Shown here: positions 48,658 through 51,945 of the stretch, piece after piece
How positions within the stretch are numbered: the stretch's first letter is position 1
How the letters are laid out: every line of letters starts with the position of its first letter
Program-made: the position numbers and the translations under genes
Assembly (NCBI GenBank): GCA_028822935.1
Contig: JAPKCM010000033.1
Span: 1 to 51,945 of the forward strand
DNA from: Akkermansiaceae bacterium
GTDB lineage: Bacteria; Verrucomicrobiota; Verrucomicrobiia; Verrucomicrobiales; Akkermansiaceae
Length of the DNA: 51,945 nt
Reading direction: 5' to 3'
The notes under the pieces: model-generated
Databases searched by the model: none
What the model was told of the DNA's origin: nothing
What the model saw: the letters and a program-made list of their open reading frames with translations, nothing else

Positions 48658-50169
48658 TTAGTCCTGGGTGATTAGGATGCGGAGGAGGCAGGAAGCTGGT
48701 GGTGACTGGCGACTTCTTACTTCATAGACTGCTGCATCGTCCTGAATAATCGCCCATTGGGAATCTCCAGGTAGGATCGTCGTCCAAGTAACCAAATCGC
48801 TTGTATATTGAACTTTATAGCTTAACAGAGAACCAACAAGTCCACGCTTGGGAATAGAAAGGACACACTGCCCTGTTAGATCGTCAAGGAAAGGGGTAAT
48901 GGAGGGAACTGAAGCGGGGTTTACTGGATCTGTTTGGAGAGCAAACTCCTCCAGATTGGTAAAGCCGTCGTCGTCGTAATCGCTTCCTTCAGCAAGAAGA
49001 GTATCATCATCGGTCGGCGGAAAAGCATTCCGAGCATACCCGGGGTAGGTTTCAACAAAGCGAACATTCCATCGAAACTGACGGCTAGAGTTATCAATTG
49101 TCCGCTGTCCAAGATTTCTATTGAAGTCCAGAACCCCAGTCCACTCATCGCCAACTTGTGCGAAATTCGGACCCAATTCATACCCACTCGATGGTGTCGA
49201 GATCAATTCAGTAAATCTCTGGGCATCTGGGACCGCAAAATTGTAGGGAGGGAAAACCACCTGCCCCGCAGGACCTTCATCAGTGGCATTTGTTCTCTCC
49301 ATTGAGAAGAAGGTTGTATCGGCATTGGTGATCGTCGTGACTCCATTGAAACCCCGCCACTCAAACCTGAAAAAGAGATTTGGATCCACCTCAAGTGCTC
49401 CATCTACCCACAACCCATCGTTGGTCAAAACAAATTCGTTGGGCCCCGGCGCCTTGCCCCGTCCCGGCCAAGCCTCGATCATTTGCCTATGGCCAATACT
49501 GAAAGGGAAAGGGTTGACGGGAACCTCAGGGCTGCTCGGGTTGATAGCTACATTCAAACGGGGCACCTGGTAAATCCAGACCCCGGGAACGATCTCATCA
49601 TTCTGCCTCTCGAGCTCGGCCTCACTTGCACCATAAACCCGCTGCGAATCATAACGCGTGATCTCGTAAGAATTAATCGGACGGTTAATTTGATCATACC
49701 AAAGAACCAGAGCGCTATCAACCCAATTGGCGCCACCAGCGGGCCTACTTAGAGACGACGGAGGCGCAGCAATCAAGCTAATCTGCTCAGGACGAAACGG
49801 CTCAACCTGAACCGCACGAGTCACCGAACTTACAGAGATATAAAGATCGACATCAGAGAACCCATCCCCATCAACATCCCCAGACCCGACAAAGGCAGTC
49901 GTTCCAAGCGGACAGGTAAGGTTAGGGGAAATTAATCGAGTGAAGGCACCAGAAGGAATAGCACCCCCACTGGCATCAATACCCTCACAAGGCGATAAGA
50001 CAAAGGATCCGTCTCTGATCGACAAAGTTAAGTTGCCGCCAAGAAACTCAAAAAGGCGATCATCATATTGACGAAAGGTCTTGTTGTCCCCGAAAGAAAA
50101 TGAAACTTGGCCGGATGAAAGCAGTGGCGCGAGGGCCAAAGCCGCTAGAAAACTCTTTTTGAAGTTCAT
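48658..50169 (-). CDS. Large secreted protein with verrucomicrobial C-terminal module
   Basis: Not recognised as an enzyme. From the ATG at 50169 (signal peptide MNFKKSFLAALALAPLLSSG) it has 503 residues. A longer frame to 50316 lacks support. 'GDVDGDGFSDVDLYISV' is a Ca-binding-like turn. The C-terminal 100 residues ('DYDDDGFTNLEEFALQTDP', 'YKVQYTSDLVTWT') match in layout the C-terminus of the neighbouring protease. The central part is beta-rich with no Cys pairs or active-site motifs. It is encoded just upstream of the S8 protease gene on the same strand and may be co-transcribed with it. A surface or substrate role is inference. Confidence 0.8.
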   Translation of the reverse strand: MNFKKSFLAALALAPLLSSGQVSFSFGDNKTFRQYDDRLFEFLGGNLTLSIRDGSFVLSPCEGIDASGGAIPSGAFTRLISPNLTCPLGTTAFVGSGDVDGDGFSDVDLYISVSSVTRAVQVEPFRPEQISLIAAPPSSLSRPAGGANWVDSALVLWYDQINRPINSYEITRYDSQRVYGASEAELERQNDEIVPGVWIYQVPRLNVAINPSSPEVPVNPFPFSIGHRQMIEAWPGRGKAPGPNEFVLTNDGLWVDGALEVDPNLFFRFEWRGFNGVTTITNADTTFFSMERTNATDEGPAGQVVFPPYNFAVPDAQRFTELISTPSSGYELGPNFAQVGDEWTGVLDFNRNLGQRTIDNSSRQFRWNVRFVETYPGYARNAFPPTDDDTLLAEGSDYDDDGFTNLEEFALQTDPVNPASVPSITPFLDDLTGQCVLSIPKRGLVGSLLSYKVQYTSDLVTWTTILPGDSQWAIIQDDAAVYEVRSRQSPPASCLLRILITQD

Positions 50170-50340
50170 GAAGTAGATTGTCGAAGGTGTTTCCAATGTA
50201 TTTACATGCGCCAGAAAACGGTGGCAAGGAGAAATTACCTCGAAGGGCAGTAAATCCATCCTATTTTGGACGAAAGAGAAAGCATTCTTGGCATTTTTAA
50301 AAATGCTAGCGATCACGTAGTAGTCCCGGCAAGCGTAAAA

Positions 50341-51945
50341 TCAACGCAATCCTTTTAAGAGCAGTTCTGCATTGGTTTTCGTCTTAGAAAGACCGCTCAA
50401 AAGAGTCTCAATCGCCTCTCCTATCGGTAAAGCTGCAAGATGGCGTCGAATATCGAGAACCCGGGGAAGCTCATCAGGGTGGTAGAGTCGGTCGTCATTT
50501 CGAGTGCCGCTCTGGGGAATGTGAATCGCGGGATAAATTCGCTGTTCCGCAAGAAGTTGATCGAGCCGGACCTCCATATTTCCGGTTCCTTTGAGCTCTT
50601 CAAAGATCACATCATCCATGCGACTCTCCGTCTCGATCAAGCAAGTCGCTAAAATGGTAAGACTCCCCCCATCTTCGACATTTCTTGCCGCGCCAAAGAA
50701 CTTACGGGTTTCCGTAATCGCCTTGGGACTAATTCCTCCTGACCCGATGGGCCCTCCCCGCATCGAATTATTGTAACCTCGGGCAAGTCGGGTCAATGAG
50801 TCCAAAAGGATGACGACATCTTTCCCCTGCTCCACGAGCCGACGCGACCGTTCCAGCACTAGGCTTGCGACCTGAGCGTGCCGCTTCGAGGACTCATCGA
50901 AAGTAGAGGCAAAAACGCTCCCCCCCACCATGTCTTCAAAATCAGTAACTTCTTCGGGACGCTCATCCAAGAGAAGAACAACGAGTTCAGCTTCTGGGTG
51001 ATTTTTCTGAAGCGACTTGGCGATTTGCTTCAGCAAGATCGTTTTTCCTCCTCTCGGAGGAGCTACAATCAATCCTCGCTGCCCTTTTCCAAGTGGAGCG
51101 ACTAGATCGACGACGCGAACAGCAAGCCCTTCATCATCCTCCAATTCGAGCACATAGCGCTCTTCAGGAAAAAGAGATGTCAAGAAATCAAACGGAGCCG
51201 GCGCCTTGTAGTCAGCGAGCGGACACCCCTCGATTTCGAGGACTTCATCCACCGAGAGATACTTGTCCCGCCCTTGGGGTGGACGGATCGACACCTTGAG
51301 CAGCTGCCCTTCACGGAGATTCAACTCGCGGATGGCAGTCATGGGCAAATAAAGGTCATCCGGAGAATTGCGGAAACTCCTCAAAGGATCTCGCAGCATG
51401 CCGAAATTGTCATTTGCGAACTCAAGCACCCCCTCACCCACGAGGTGAGTGCCATGAATAGCGTAACAAGATAAGATGGTGTAAATCAGCTGCGCTTTGG
51501 TCGGTTGGGTAGGAACGCGAACCGGTAAACGCTCGATTTCCTCATAAAGCGCAACCAGAGGTTGTTCGCGAAACTCTGAAAGTGAGACCGTTTTAGGAAC
51601 CTCGGGAGGAGGTGGCGGAGGGGCCTTCTCTCTTCTGGGAGGACGCTCTTTGGGCTGTGCTTTTGTTTGCGCTTTTTTCTCTTCAGCCTCCGCCTTTGGG
51701 GCACCTCTCGACTCCCCATTTTCTTCGCATGGTTCCTTCTTGGATGACTTTTCCAAAGGAATGACCTCCTCTTTGATTTCGACAAACAGATCCAAGGGAG
51801 CTAGATCGGGCGCCGCGACTTCTTCACTACTTTCCGTAGGCGTCCTCTTGGCAGCTTTCTTAGCCGCCTTCTTTGTCGTTTTCTTAGCTGCTTTCTTCAC
51901 AGCTTTCTTCACAGCTTTCTTCACAGCTTTCTTCGCTGCTTTCTT
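50341..51945 (-). CDS. rho: Transcription termination factor Rho (N-terminus outside the window)
   Basis: Hexameric RNA-dependent ATPase that terminates transcription. The RNA-binding OB region ('[15 protein letters not shown]'), Walker A ('[18 protein letters not shown]'), Walker B ('[17 protein letters not shown]', '[17 protein letters not shown]') and '[25 protein letters not shown]' are present, and the C-terminus ends 'ELLLKGLR'. The N-terminal extension, over 130 residues, is rich in Lys/Ala repeats, then acidic and Pro-rich ('PPPPPPEVP'). The frame is open to the right edge with no confirmed start, so the gene is partial; several in-frame GTG codons lie in the repeat tract, the one at 51924 among them. 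Confidence 0.96.
   Translation of the reverse strand, partial: KKAAKKAVKKAVKKAVKKAAKKTTKKAAKKAAKRTPTESSEEVAAPDLAPLDLFVEIKEEVIPLEKSSKKEPCEENGESRGAPKAEAEEKKAQTKAQPKERPPRREKAPPPPPPEVPKTVSLSEFREQPLVALYEEIERLPVRVPTQPTKAQLIYTILSCYAIHGTHLVGEGVLEFANDNFGMLRDPLRSFRNSPDDLYLPMTAIRELNLREGQLLKVSIRPPQGRDKYLSVDEVLEIEGCPLADYKAPAPFDFLTSLFPEERYVLELEDDEGLAVRVVDLVAPLGKGQRGLIVAPPRGGKTILLKQIAKSLQKNHPEAELVVLLLDERPEEVTDFEDMVGGSVFASTFDESSKRHAQVASLVLERSRRLVEQGKDVVILLDSLTRLARGYNNSMRGGPIGSGGISPKAITETRKFFGAARNVEDGGSLTILATCLIETESRMDDVIFEELKGTGNMEVRLDQLLAEQRIYPAIHIPQSGTRNDDRLYHPDELPRVLDIRRHLAALPIGEAIETLLSGLSKTKTNAELLLKGLR
51849..51945. repeat. 12-base quasi-tandem repeat in rho
   Basis: Units of AGCTTTCTTCAC and close variants repeat in register at 51889, 51901, 51913 and 51925 and, less exactly, to the left of this. 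They encode Lys-Lys-Ala-Val/Ala blocks on the minus strand. The array reaches the window edge, so its full length is not visible. Such tracts can vary in copy number. Confidence 0.8.

Overview
The window looks like a chromosomal piece of a marine-type Verrucomicrobiota bacterium (Verrucomicrobiales-like). This is inferred from gene content, not from a marker gene: a PVC-type CxxCH cytochrome protein beside a formylglycine sulfatase and an FG-GAP protein, secreted proteins ending in a 'DxDxDG..NLLEYA' C-terminal module, an Nramp-related transporter of the 'GPGWLQ' type, and an oxidase-assembly operon of SCO, DUF420 and heme O synthase genes. No rRNA, tRNA, CRISPR array, prophage or intact insertion sequence was recognised.

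Layout. 273-7542 (minus) is a four-gene secreted operon: SGNH-like protein, large PVC heme-binding protein, FG-GAP protein, sulfatase. It is followed by a decayed phzF remnant (7612-7995) and a SprT-like metalloprotein gene with a clear sigma70-type promoter. 8784-13112 (plus) runs from a MalY/PatB aminotransferase and a secreted caspase-fold-like protein through bioB, an L,D-transpeptidase and serB to an orphan HTH/coiled-coil protein with a strong terminator. 13189-16402 holds pta, a PHP histidinol phosphatase and hisD. hisD is the last gene of an overlapping minus-strand operon, cyoE - SCO-like - SCO - DUF420 - hisD (19456 to 15113). 19564-28641 carries the Nramp-like transporter, tsaD, an RluA-type synthase, two membrane or PQQ-repeat proteins, a GT2 glycosyltransferase without a normal start codon, and a MYG1-family protein. 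28962-30813 is a broken GH2 beta-galactosidase, followed by a second SGNH hydrolase.

The right half is mostly housekeeping: htpG, korA-korB, a DUF5069-like plus NUDIX pair, gyrB-gyrA, a zinc-ribbon tail-anchored protein and RNase D. Then come a large subtilisin-like protease and a neighbouring secreted protein that share a C-terminal module, and finally rho, whose lysine/alanine-rich N-terminus runs off the window.

How the genes work together. The left operon probably makes cell-surface or periplasmic machinery for sulfated or carbohydrate substrates. The cyoE operon supplies heme O/A and copper to a terminal oxidase. korAB feeds or drains 2-oxoglutarate (or a similar oxoacid) with ferredoxin. 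Most remaining genes are single housekeeping functions. The window shows no complete defence or secondary-metabolite system. The most unusual items are divergent or degenerate members of known families: the SCO pair, an EF-hand in DUF420, an Nramp without metal-site motifs, an LdT with an SCGC motif, an SGNH without its catalytic set, and a clan CD-like secreted protein.
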